Position numbers and translations under genes: made by a program | Shown: in pieces, positions 18,871 through 27,181 of the stretch | Position numbering within the stretch: the stretch's first letter is position 1 | Layout: the number at the start of each line of letters is the position of its first letter | The notes under the pieces: model-generated | What the model was told of the DNA's origin: nothing | Seen by the model: the letters and a program-made list of their open reading frames with translations, nothing else | Databases searched by the model: none | Origin: Roseiarcus sp963822215 | GTDB lineage: Bacteria; Pseudomonadota; Alphaproteobacteria; Rhizobiales; Beijerinckiaceae | Assembly (NCBI GenBank): GCA_963822215.1 | Contig: CAWGGX010000011.1 | Coordinates: 145,839 to 209,838, forward strand | Reading direction: 5' to 3' | Length of the DNA stretch: 64,000 nucleotides

Positions 18871-20400
18871 GTAACTCCCAAGCCCGAGTGAGTCCGAAAT
18901 GCCACAGGGTTTGTGAATTTGGTTTTTGGCGCCGAATTCATGAAGACATAATGGGGCGAGTTTGACTCAAGGGTGGGATGACCCTTCCTGCGGAAGTCGA
19001 GGAGCTTATCGCTTCGCTGAATCGCCAAGTTTTGGCGCTTCAGGCGGAGGTTGTCGAACTTCGTCGTCGATTGGGTCTGGACAGTTCGACGAGTTCGAAA
19101 CCGCCATCGAGCGACGGGTTGAAGAAGAAGCCGCGGGTGGCGGGCAGCCGGCGCGGCCGCTCTGGCAAGCCGAGCGGGGGCCAGAAGGGCCATCAGGGCG
19201 GCACGTTGCGTCAGGTCGCCGATCCCGACGCCGTGGTTCGGCACGAGGCCTGCGCGTGCGGCCATTGCGGTTCGTCTCTGGATCCGATGGCGGCGATTGG
19301 GGTCGAGAAACGCCAGGTGTTCGATCTTCCCGAGCGTGCGTTGTTGGTCACGGAACATCAGGCTTCGATCTATCATTGCGCGCAATGCCGGGGCGTGACG
19401 AAGGCCGAGTTTCCCGATGGCGTGGTCTCGCCGACCCAATATGGCGAGCGTATCAAGGCGGCGGCGATTTATCTCAACATCCATCAACTCATCCCCGAGG
19501 ATCGGGTCGCGCAGGCGCTGAACGATCTGTTCGGCGCGCCGTTGATCTGTCCGGCCAGCGTCGTCGCCTGGGTGGGCAAGAAGGCGGGCGAACTGGGCGA
19601 AGTCTACAAGGCCATCGGCGAACGCGTGGCCGAGGCCAAGGTTCGCTGCCTCGATGAGACGGGCTATCGGATCGCCGGCAAGCTGCACTGGCTGCACACG
19701 ACGTCGAGTTTGGCCTTCACTTTCTATCGCGCGGGCGAAAAGCGCGGCGACATCCCCACGGATTTGCGGGACGGCGTCGTCGTGCATGACCACTTCTTGC
19801 CCTATCGCGGGATGGACACGGTCGAGCACGCCTTCTGCAACGCGCATATCCTGCGCGAACTCCAAGCTCTCATAGAGTTTGAGAAGGAGCCCTGGGCCGA
19901 ACTCATGCGCGCGGTCCTCCTCGACGCCAACGCCGCCGTCAATGGGGCGCGCGAGGCGGGCGCCTCGGCGCTCCCGCCCGAGACGATCGCGGCGTTCGTC
20001 GAGCGCTATTGGGCCGCGGTTCGGCTCGGCCTCGCCTTTCATCGTCAATTGCCCAAGCTGGAGACGAAATCTCCCGGGCGCGGACGCCCCAAACAACGCC
20101 CAGGACAAAATCTGCTCGAAAGGCTGAAGACCTTCAAGACCGAAACGCTCCGGTTCATGAGCAATTTCGACGTGCCCTTCACCAACAATCTGGCCGAGCA
20201 GGACCTGCGAATGATGAAGGTCAAAATGAAAATCTCGGGGTGTTTCCGAACCCTCGACGGCGCCAAAATCTTCGCCAGCCTCAGATCCGTCGTCTCGACA
20301 GCCCGAAAACAGGGCGCCAACATCCTCCAAACCCTCGCCGCCTCGCCAAATCAAATCATGCACGCCTTGATCGCGTCAGGGTAAAGGGCTTGGGAGTTAC
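18871..20400 (+). mobile_element. Complete IS66-family insertion sequence (1,530 bp)
   Basis: The ends are perfect 15-base inverted repeats (GTAACTCCCAAGCCC at 18871-18885, its complement at 20386-20400). Directly outside lies the same octamer GTCACAAA at 18863-18870 and 20401-20408, an 8-bp target duplication as expected for IS66. A single transposase gene fills it; tnpA and tnpB accessory genes are absent, as in the ISBst12-type subgroup. The inverted repeats and duplication are intact, so insertion is probably recent. Confidence 0.95.
18978..20384 (+). CDS. tnpC: IS66 family transposase (TnpC)
   Basis: Transposase of 468 residues with the IS66 order of domains. A coiled-coil start (EVEELIASLNRQVLALQAEV) is followed by the LDSSTSSKPPSSDG linker, a zinc-finger-like block with CACGHCG and HCAQCRG, and the catalytic core with LDETGYR, HDHFLPYR, CNAHILRELQ and a NNLAEQDLRMMKVK C-terminal signature. 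The ends of the gene lie well inside the two inverted repeats, and no partner genes are encoded. The reading frame is intact, so the element may be active. Confidence 0.95.
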   Translation: MTLPAEVEELIASLNRQVLALQAEVVELRRRLGLDSSTSSKPPSSDGLKKKPRVAGSRRGRSGKPSGGQKGHQGGTLRQVADPDAVVRHEACACGHCGSSLDPMAAIGVEKRQVFDLPERALLVTEHQASIYHCAQCRGVTKAEFPDGVVSPTQYGERIKAAAIYLNIHQLIPEDRVAQALNDLFGAPLICPASVVAWVGKKAGELGEVYKAIGERVAEAKVRCLDETGYRIAGKLHWLHTTSSLAFTFYRAGEKRGDIPTDLRDGVVVHDHFLPYRGMDTVEHAFCNAHILRELQALIEFEKEPWAELMRAVLLDANAAVNGAREAGASALPPETIAAFVERYWAAVRLGLAFHRQLPKLETKSPGRGRPKQRPGQNLLERLKTFKTETLRFMSNFDVPFTNNLAEQDLRMMKVKMKISGCFRTLDGAKIFASLRSVVSTARKQGANILQTLAASPNQIMHALIASG

Positions 20401-20408
20401 GTCACAAA

Positions 20409-20760
20409 ATAACGGCCTAGACGGGCCGTCGCGCCTCGTCCTGACCCCCGGACTATGATCCAGGGGTGTCGAAGGACGTTCCAGAGCGCACGAACGTCCC
20501 CGCCCGCTGGAGCATCCTTCGACAAGCTCAGGATGAGGTTTGCGGGGTAATACAAAGTTGGAATGTTATTAGTTCCGTAATCTAGAAATGCCTTCCCGCC
20601 GGTTCGGCAAGAAAATGTCGCTAATCGGCAGTCCGTCCGCGGCCTCGAGATTGCGCCTCAGCGACAGCCCGGGAGCGGAATCGCGCCGCGTGCCCACCCC
20701 CAGCCTTTGCCGCTGCGCGCCTGGCGTATAGGACCTAGCTCCCCCGCATCCGGAGCCGTC
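20409..20760. other. Intergenic region with a short repeat, no gene
   Basis: Contains the common dispersed motif ATCCTTCGACAAGCTCAGGA around 20514-20535, facing a related inverted segment near 20470. No coding frame is convincing. It separates the IS66 element from the hydrolase pair. Confidence 0.45.
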
Positions 20761-21666
20761 ATGCCTCACGTCCACGCCAACGGGATCGACATCGCCTACG
20801 AGAGCTTCGGGCGCGTGACCGATCCGGTCCTTCTCCTCATCCACGGCTTGGCCACCCCGCGGACGGGCTGGCCCGACTCGCTCTGCGCCGGCCTGGTGCG
20901 GCGCGGGTTTCGGGTCGTGCGGTTCGACAACCGCGACATCGGCCGCTCGACCGTCTTCACGCAACTCGGGATCCCGGACATCGGCGCGATGATGGCGACG
21001 CTTCAGTCGGGCGGCGAGCCTCGCCCGCCCTATCCGCTCGACGCGATGGCGGCGGACGCGGCAGGGCTCATGGACGCGCTGGCAATTCCGCGCGCTCATA
21101 TCGCCGGCGCCTCGATGGGCGGTATGATCGCGCAGCTCGTCGCCCTCAACCATCCCGAAAAGACGGAGAGCCTCATCTCGATCATGTCTTCGACGGGCCG
21201 GCCCAGGCTCCCGCCGGCGAAGCCCGAGGCCATGCGGGCGCTGTTGGCCATGCCCGCCAGTCCGGGCCGCGCCGACCGGCTTGCGACCGCGGTCGCGGCG
21301 GTCAAGGCGATCAGCGGCCATGGCTTCCCGCAGACCGACGAAGAACTTGCCGCCTATCTCGGGCGCAGCATCGACGCCACGCCCTACGATCCGCCGGCGG
21401 CCGCGCGGCATATGGCGGCCGTCATCGCCGCGGCGCCTCGACATGAGCGGCTGAACGAACTCGACCTCCCGGCGCTCGTCATCCACGGCTCGGACGATCC
21501 GATCAGGCCGCCCGCGCACGGCGAGGACACGGCCAACAGCATTCCCGGCGCAGAGCTTCTCGTCGTTCCCGGCATGGGCCACGACTTAAAGGAAGCGCTG
21601 ATGCCGGTGTGGGTCGAGGCGATCGGCGACTTCGCGGAAAAGGCGGAGGCGCGGAAGATGGTTTGA
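20761..21666 (+). CDS. Alpha/beta hydrolase (first of a tandem pair)
   Basis: Soluble hydrolase of 301 residues. The oxyanion-hole HG sits in LLLIHGLATP, the nucleophile elbow GASMGG puts the catalytic serine at residue 118, and the acid and base fall in HGSDDPIRPP and GMGHDLK. Closest in style to the HpaB/aclacinomycin-methylesterase-like family that also begins ANGIDIAYESFG. The ATG at 20761 is preferred over upstream codons because the protein pattern begins there. The gene at 21715 is a paralogue and both probably share a transcript. Substrate unknown. Confidence 0.88.
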   Translation: MPHVHANGIDIAYESFGRVTDPVLLLIHGLATPRTGWPDSLCAGLVRRGFRVVRFDNRDIGRSTVFTQLGIPDIGAMMATLQSGGEPRPPYPLDAMAADAAGLMDALAIPRAHIAGASMGGMIAQLVALNHPEKTESLISIMSSTGRPRLPPAKPEAMRALLAMPASPGRADRLATAVAAVKAISGHGFPQTDEELAAYLGRSIDATPYDPPAAARHMAAVIAAAPRHERLNELDLPALVIHGSDDPIRPPAHGEDTANSIPGAELLVVPGMGHDLKEALMPVWVEAIGDFAEKAEARKMV

Positions 21667-21714
21667 CGTTGCGCGCTATTCGGCTATCGATCCGCGTCAT
21701 CGACAGAGGAAGAA

Positions 21715-22632
21715 ATGGCCATGCCCCAGGTCCGTGCCAACGGGATCGACATCGTCTATGAGAGCTTCGGGCGCGTCAGCGATCCGGCGGTTCTCCTCAT
21801 CATGGGCGTCATGTCTCCCATGATGAACTGGCCGGATTCCCTCTGCCAGGGCCTGGCGGCCAGGGGCTTTCGCGTCATCCGCTTCGACAATCGCGACGCC
21901 GGCCGATCTACCCATCTCGACGCTCTTGGCGCGCCCGACCTCGCGGCGATCATCGCCGAGGCCACAGCCGGCAGACCCGTGATGGCGCCTTACAGCCTCG
22001 ACGACATGGCGGCCGACGCCGCGGCCCTCATCGAAGCGCTCGGGATCGACCGCGCCCATGTCGCCGGCGCCTCGATGGGCGGGATGATCGCGCAGCTCGT
22101 CGCGATAAATCACCCGGCGCGGGTGAAGAGCCTCATCTCCATCATGTCAACCACCGGCCGGCCCGAGGTGTCGCAACCGAAGCCGGAAGCCTTTGCCGCA
22201 ATCCTGACGCCGGCCCGCAGCCCGGCCCGGGCGGACATGATTGCGCGGGGCGTCGCGGTCTGGCGCGTCATCGGAAGTCCTGGCTTTGCCGCGACCGACG
22301 AGGAGCTTGCGGCCTTCGTCGCGCGCGGCGTCGATTACGCTCCTTTCGACCCTGCGGCGAACGCCCGTCAGATGGCCGCCGTGATCGCCGCGCCGCCGCG
22401 CAACGACCGGCTTGGCGCGATCCGGGTCCCTACGCTTGTCATCCACGGCGCCGACGATCCGCTGATCCCGGCGACCGGCGGCGAGGACACAGCGAGGAGC
22501 ATTCCGGGGGCCGAGATCCTGATCGTGCCTGGGCTGGGGCACGACATTCGCGAGTCCGCGGTGCCGGTCTATGTCGAGGCGATCGGCGGCCTTGCAGAAA
22601 AGGTCGAGGCCGGAGCGTCGGGCCGGGCATAG
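21715..22632 (+). CDS. Alpha/beta hydrolase (second of a tandem pair)
   Basis: Paralogue of the gene 48 bases upstream, 305 residues, sharing the ANGIDIVYESFGR start, WPDSLC, RFDNRD and AGASMGGMIAQLVA segments. The serine of GASMGG is residue 120; the acid and base lie in HGADDPLIP and GLGHDIRE. A notable difference is that the usual oxyanion HG is replaced here by LLIMGVMSP, with Met in place of His. Either specificity changed after duplication or activity was reduced. An AGGAAG site precedes the ATG. Confidence 0.87.
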   Translation: MAMPQVRANGIDIVYESFGRVSDPAVLLIMGVMSPMMNWPDSLCQGLAARGFRVIRFDNRDAGRSTHLDALGAPDLAAIIAEATAGRPVMAPYSLDDMAADAAALIEALGIDRAHVAGASMGGMIAQLVAINHPARVKSLISIMSTTGRPEVSQPKPEAFAAILTPARSPARADMIARGVAVWRVIGSPGFAATDEELAAFVARGVDYAPFDPAANARQMAAVIAAPPRNDRLGAIRVPTLVIHGADDPLIPATGGEDTARSIPGAEILIVPGLGHDIRESAVPVYVEAIGGLAEKVEAGASGRA

Positions 22633-22636
22633 GGCG

Positions 22637-22945
22637 CTATTCGAAACCTCGCCTCGGCATCGGCGGCGCCGGATAGCGGCCGAGCTTCAGGTTCCAGTAA
22701 GCCCAGGACCGCGGGTCGATAACGCCCGGGGGCGCGGTGTCGAGCGCCTCTTCAAGGTCCGTGTCGTTCAGATAGGCGCGCAGCGCCTTCATGTCCTGGT
22801 GGGTGGCGCGCGCGAAGGCGTAGGCCATGAACCGGACCGGATCGGCGAGCGCCTGCGCCGGCGGCTCGAACCAGACGATCCGGCTGGCGATCGCACGCGT
22901 CTCGTCGTTGAGGGGAATTGGCTTCAACGCCGGTCCCCTTCCCAC
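22637..22945 (-). CDS. Hypothetical protein downstream of the AbiEii-type gene
   Basis: A 102-codon frame with a GTG start overlapping the end of the broken AbiEii-type gene by 22 bases on the same strand, suggesting translational coupling. It contains RIVWFEPPAQALADPVRF and RSWAYWNLKLGRYP. It looks like a small protein of the type that often follows this class of nucleotidyltransferase gene; I do not recognise a characterised family. Could be the partner (antitoxin-like) of the upstream toxin-type gene, but that is inference from position. Confidence 0.6.
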   Translation of the reverse strand: MGRGPALKPIPLNDETRAIASRIVWFEPPAQALADPVRFMAYAFARATHQDMKALRAYLNDTDLEEALDTAPPGVIDPRSWAYWNLKLGRYPAPPMPRRGFE

Positions 22946-23403
22946 TCGTCGTGCGGGTTTTCGGACGCCGTCACGATGGGAAGGCAGTCGAGGTCAACCT
23001 CCCGAACCGCCCGCGACAGCCGATCCCTCACCGCTTGCGGCAAATCCGACAGGTTCCCGTCCTTGAAATAGGCGAGCGCTTTCAGCGTCGACTGCGGATT
23101 GAACTGGGAACCGTACAGGGTCTGTGCGCAGCCAATCGCGGTCGGCAGGTCGACGCGGCCGTCCAGCAGCAGCGCGTCGATGTCGACATAATCCTTCGCC
23201 TCGGCCCGCATTTGGACGACCGCGGCCTTGGTCCCTGCCAGGTCGAGAAGCGAGGCGATTCGGAGCCCGTTGTCGGGCGCAATCGCCGGAGCCCGGAGAC
23301 GAGGCAGATTCGGAACGCCGAAGAAGGAGAGCTTCACCGGCCCGCTCCGATCGATGAGGCAGCTCAGTGTGTTCGGCTCGCGCTGCAAAATCTCGGCGCC
23401 GAG

Positions 23404-24106
23404 TAAGTATCCCCCGGCAAAGCCGGGGGCTTTAGGCCTTTAGCCGCTCAAAGCGGCTGTGTCGTCGCTGACGCGACTATTGGGGTTGTGGCCGCTCAAG
23501 GGAGCGGCGGAGGGAGGCGCTAACGCGGCTCCGAATACGTGGGCCACCTGAAGGTGGCTGTCACTTCCAGAGATTGAGTTGCTCCGGCCGCTGGTCTTCC
23601 TTCTCTTGGCTTTGGATGTATTCCCGGATCGCCTTTTCGTCACGACCGACCGTGCTCACAAAATACCCGCGCGCCCAGAAGCTTTGCCCCACGAAATTGC
23701 GCTTTCGTTCGCCGTACGTCCGCGCCAGATGGATAGCGCTCTTTCCCTTGATGTACCCGACCACGTTCGACACTGCGTATTTTGGTGGGATCGACAAAAG
23801 CATGTGAACATGGTCCGGGAGCAAATGCGCCTCTTCAACCTTCGCTTCCTTCTGAGCCGCGAGCTGACGAAAAACCTCGCCCAGCGGTTTCCTCAGCTCC
23901 TGAAACAGGAGTTTGCGCCGATATTTTGGGATGAAAACCACATGAAATTTGCAGTCCCACGTCGTGTGGTTTAGCGTCTCGTACTCGTCCATCGGTCCGG
24001 TTCCTTTCGTGTGAGTGGCTGCTCACGACCGAACCGGACCGGGGGACCCCCCGAAACGTCAAACTGCTACTGCCACCCCGGCAAAGCCGGGGGATCTCCT
24101 TTGGAC
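23404..24106 (-). mobile_element. IS200/IS605-family insertion sequence
   Basis: About 700 bp flanked by the two halves of the AbiEii-type gene. It encodes a Y1 (HUH) transposase only, with no TnpB/IscB-type gene. Near each end is a hairpin with the same core, CCCCGGCAAAGCCGGGG (23412-23428 and 24077-24093), as expected for the subterminal structures recognised by this family. No target duplication is expected or seen. The exact ends are uncertain by a few bases. Confidence 0.8.
23561..23992 (-). CDS. tnpA: IS200/IS605 family Y1 transposase TnpA
   Basis: HUH-type single-strand transposase of 143 residues. It begins MDEYETLNHTTWDCKFHVVF and continues with IPKYRRK, the metal-binding HVHMLLSIPP (HxH) and, near the C-terminus, YFVSTVGRDEKAIREYIQSQ, which contains the catalytic tyrosine helix. 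Length is typical for the family (130-155). The frame is complete, so the element could still be mobile. Confidence 0.94.
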   Translation of the reverse strand: MDEYETLNHTTWDCKFHVVFIPKYRRKLLFQELRKPLGEVFRQLAAQKEAKVEEAHLLPDHVHMLLSIPPKYAVSNVVGYIKGKSAIHLARTYGERKRNFVGQSFWARGYFVSTVGRDEKAIREYIQSQEKEDQRPEQLNLWK

Positions 24107-24458
24107 TTTAGGAAGGGAAGCGCAGGGGTGAGCATCGTGGGATCGAGCGGCCGTACGCTGAAAAAGTCGAAATCGACCGACTGCCGATGGCCGAGATAGA
24201 GCGCCAGGGCCGTGCCGCCATAAAGGCGGAACTCCGGCGGGACCGACGCTAACTCCGGCCACAACCGTCGTTGCGGCGGCGGAAGGATCTCCAAGCGGGG
24301 CGAGAAGGCTGCGGGCACGCCGCATTTTATCACCTTCCTGAGATGTCCGCCCGAATCCTCTGCGGCCCAGTCGCTCCCGCCTTTACGACTGTCACATCCT
24401 TCGCTTAGTCTTTGCCAGAAGCCGCCGCGGAGGGCGGCGCGAGCTCAGAGGACTGCCC

Positions 24459-24947
24459 ATGACCATCGCCGTCGGCGAAAGCCTGCCCAACGTGACGCTC
24501 ACGCTCGTGACCCCGGACGGCCCGAAGCCGGTCGCGACCAAGGATTACTTCGCCGGCAAGACCGTGGTCCTGTTCGGCCTCCCGGGCGCCTTCACCCCGA
24601 CCTGCCACAAGAACCATCTGCCGGGCTTCGTCGCCAACGAGCCCGCGTTCAAGGCCAAGGGCGTCGACGCCATCGCCATGACCTCGGTCAACGATCCGTT
24701 CGTGCTCGCGGCCTGGGCCGAGGCCACCGGCGCCGGGGGACATGTCGATTTTCTCGCCGACGGCAGCGCTGTCTTCGCCAAGGCGGCCGGCCTCGACCTC
24801 GATCTGACCGAGCGCGGCTTGGGCATACGCTCGAAGCGCTATTCCGCGCTGGTGAAGGACGGCGTGGTGAAGGAACTGAACATCGAGCCGCAACCGGGCG
24901 TCGCGGACCTCTCGGGCGCCGAGCATATTCTCAAGCAGATCCCATAG
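24459..24947 (+). CDS. Peroxiredoxin, Prx5-like
   Basis: Thiol peroxidase of 162 residues. The peroxidatic cysteine is C49 in PGAFTPTCHKNHLPGF, preceded by KTVVLFGLP. The pattern VDAIAMTSVNDPFVLAAW and the C-terminal YSALVKDGVVKELNIEP are typical of Prx5/AhpE-like redoxins. It reduces H2O2 or organic peroxides using glutaredoxin- or thioredoxin-type donors. An AGAGGA site lies eight bases before the ATG. A strong hairpin (24961-24985) lies between it and the convergent gene. Confidence 0.95.
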   Translation: MTIAVGESLPNVTLTLVTPDGPKPVATKDYFAGKTVVLFGLPGAFTPTCHKNHLPGFVANEPAFKAKGVDAIAMTSVNDPFVLAAWAEATGAGGHVDFLADGSAVFAKAAGLDLDLTERGLGIRSKRYSALVKDGVVKELNIEPQPGVADLSGAEHILKQIP

Positions 24948-24960
24948 AGAACCGCCTCTG

Positions 24961-24985
24961 CTGGCGCGATCGCCGATCGCGCCAG
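24961..24985. terminator. Hairpin between convergent genes, possible bidirectional terminator
   Basis: An eleven-base-pair stem (CTGGCGCGATC with its complement) around a three-base loop lies 14 bases after the peroxiredoxin stop and before the end of the convergent membrane-protein gene. There is no T-run, so rho-independent termination is not certain. Confidence 0.5.
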
Positions 24986-25033
24986 ACGCCGCCAGCGGCC
25001 GCGCCTGCAATTTCCGGTCGCGTTTCCGGCGCC

Positions 25034-25525
25034 TCACCGCAGGATTTCGACCATCAGAACCCACGCATTGACCATCACGGCGACGAGGCAGGCCACTTCG
25101 CCGGCCCCGACCCAGAACAGGCCGGCGCGAGCGCCAGCGACAAGGAGCGCGCCGCCGACGATGAAGGCGAGGCTGTAGCCGGCGCTGTTGGCGAACCGCA
25201 GGAGCCGCTCGATCGGCGTAGCGTCCTTCCGGTCGGACCATGTTCGCAGCTGGATCGTCAGCGGGGCCGCGACCATGACGAGACCAATCACGAGAACTTC
25301 CGCGCCCACCAGCGCCGCGGGCTGCTCCGGCAGGAGCATCAGGCCCGTAGCGGCGATCGCGCCGACCGGGCCGACCAGCGCTTCGGCCGCTCGGCTCGGC
25401 AGGCTCGGATTGGCGAGAATTCGGCTCAGATTGATCGAGATCGCGACCACGACGAAGCCGGTCAGCGCCGCAAGCGCGCCGAGTTCCGCGGTGAAAAAGT
25501 TGAACCACTCCGGGGTCAGCGGCAT
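25034..25525 (-). CDS. Four-helix membrane protein of unknown function
   Basis: A 163-residue integral membrane protein with about four hydrophobic helices: AALAALTGFVVVAISINL, VGPVGAIAATGLMLLP, GAEVLVIGLVMVAAPLTI and a C-terminal pair around LAFIVGGALLVAGA. No functional family is recognised. The ATG at 25523-25525 begins MPLTPEWFNFFT; the frame extends 13 codons upstream. It is convergent with the peroxiredoxin gene. Confidence 0.72.
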   Translation of the reverse strand: MPLTPEWFNFFTAELGALAALTGFVVVAISINLSRILANPSLPSRAAEALVGPVGAIAATGLMLLPEQPAALVGAEVLVIGLVMVAAPLTIQLRTWSDRKDATPIERLLRFANSAGYSLAFIVGGALLVAGARAGLFWVGAGEVACLVAVMVNAWVLMVEILR

Positions 25526-25563
25526 GGCTAGAGCGGGAAGATTTCTGACCAAATCACGCTGCA

Positions 25564-25692
25564 AACCCTCATCCGGCCGCTTACGCGGCCCCCTTCGAAG
25601 GGGGCACCCCTCTCCCCATAGGGCGTCCGATAGACGCCCGTCTCGCGACGGGCTATGGGGAGAGGGAAGCCGCGAAGCGGCAGGGTGAGGGT
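25564..25692. repeat. Large intergenic palindromic repeat (BIME/REP-like)
   Basis: The two ends are long imperfect inverted copies of each other: ACCCTCATCCGGCCGCTTAC at the left and the complement of a CCCTGCCGCTTCGCGGC-type arm at the right, enclosing CCCCTCTCCCCATAG and its complement. The whole 129 bases can fold into a branched hairpin. It lies between two minus-strand genes, so could stabilise or terminate transcripts. Confidence 0.75.
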
Positions 25693-25720
25693 AAACCGAC
25701 GCAACCTAACTCATCATGCT

Positions 25721-27026
25721 CTACCGCAAATTCCCCGTATGCCCGAGCGAGTAGCGACCCGGTTGCGGCCACACCGTCAGGCCGTGCGGCATGCCGCCGA
25801 CCGGGATCGTTTTTACCGAACCGTCATCGGTGTTGAAGGCGTAGATCACCCCATCGTAGCGGCCCGACAGCCACAGCCATTTGCCGTCGGCGGAAAGGTT
25901 GCCCATGTCCGGGCTGCCCCCGCCGGGGATGGTCCAGGTGGCGAGCACCCGCGGCTGAAACATGTCCACCACACTGACGCTGCCCAGGCCGTTCTTCACG
26001 CCGGCGATATTGTGGGTGCCGCGGTTGGCCACGTAGAGCCTCGTGCCGTCGCGCGACGGATAGAGCCCGTGCGCCCCGACGCCGGTCCCGATGAAGCCGA
26101 TCTGCTGGAACAACTCGCCCGCCACGAGCACCAGGCCGTCCTTGAGCAGGTCGGCGACGAAGAACACCGAGCCGTCGGGCGAGACTCGGATGTCCTGCGG
26201 CATGCCGCCGGGCGTGAGCTGCAGCATGCCGGCCAGCGTGTGGTGGACAAGGTCGATCTTGGCGAGCGCGTTGCCGAACTCGCAGGTGAAGATCGCATAG
26301 GAGCCATCGGCGGCGAAGTCGGCGTGGTTGATCCCGGCGCACCCGGGCGTCGCGATATAGCCCTGCAACGCCATGGTGTGCGGATCGCGGAACTCCAGCC
26401 GCCGCATCGCCTCGGCGACCATGATCGCCGACTTTCCGTCGGGGGTGAAGTAGAGGTTGTAGGAATCCGGCACGTCGATCGCCTTGCCGAGCTTGCCGGT
26501 CTTCGGGTCGATCGGCATCACATCGGCGTGGCCGCCGCGATAGGAGATGTCGCCCGACACCCAGAGCGTCTGCAAGTCCCAGGACGGGACGATGTGCTCC
26601 GGAACTCGGAACCGCGTCGAGGCTTTCGATCACCTTGAAGGTCTCGGGGTCGATGACGTCGACCTTGCCGGTGATCAGGTTCGGCGAATAGACGCGCGAC
26701 AGGTGTCCGGCGACGGCCGGGCTGAACAGGCCCGCGCCGGTCCCGGCGTAGACGTTGTTCCGATCGACTGGCGCCGGCATCGACAGATTGGCCGGCGGCA
26801 GATTCATGCCCTGCTGAGGCCCGAGCTGATAGGCCGCCAACTGAAGGAAATCGCTCTCGGTCCGTCCCTGCTCGACCACGCGGCTGCAAAACGAGGCGCA
26901 TTGCGCCGCGTCCGCGCAGACGGTCGGGATGGTGAAGGACTGCGCGGTCTCGAGCGCCGAATCCGAGCCGAGCGCCGCAGCCGCCAAGACCAGGATCGAC
27001 GCGCCGATCCACCCCTGCCGCATCAT
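25721..27026 (-). pseudogene. Secreted YncE-like beta-propeller protein, frameshifted
   Basis: The first frame begins at 27026 with a signal peptide (WIGASILVLAAAALGSDS) and reads through YSPNLITGKVDVIDPETFKV, a strand pattern of beta-propeller repeats. The other frame takes over near 26595-26605 (VPEHIVPSWDLQTLWVSGDI) and runs to the stop at 25721 with repeated propeller strands such as VSPDGSVFFVADLL, PSRDGTRLYVANRG and LSADGKWLWLSGRY. Combined length is about 434 residues. A single-base shift separates the frames. These proteins are periplasmic, with surface or redox-partner roles in some organisms; the function here is unknown. Confidence 0.78.
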
Positions 27027-27181
27027 TGCCCCGTCCCGCTATCGCAGACGCGGTCGCCTTGACCGCGAATCGCCTAGCTTTTCTTGCGCCAGCCTGGATG
27101 ACTGGCGGATGAACGGAGGATGAACACGGGCGGCGTCGCGGCGATGGCGCGGGCGCGCCGCTTCGCCTATTCTCAGCCATC

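Larger units (their letters stand above)
22924..24333 (-). pseudogene. AbiEii/AbiGii-type nucleotidyltransferase, interrupted by an IS200/IS605 element
   Basis: The N-terminal part (GTG at 24333 to about 24107) has the nucleotidyltransferase signature GGTALALYLGHR followed by DFDFF, typical of AbiEii toxin-family proteins. It stops in an insertion after LPFLK. The rest resumes on the other side of the element at about 23403 (GAEILQREPNTLSCLIDR) and continues to the stop at 22924, including DYVDIDALL. Joining the parts gives about 230 residues, normal for the family. These proteins act as nucleotidyltransferase toxins or phage-abortive factors. The gene is now split and presumably inactive. 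Confidence 0.82.
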
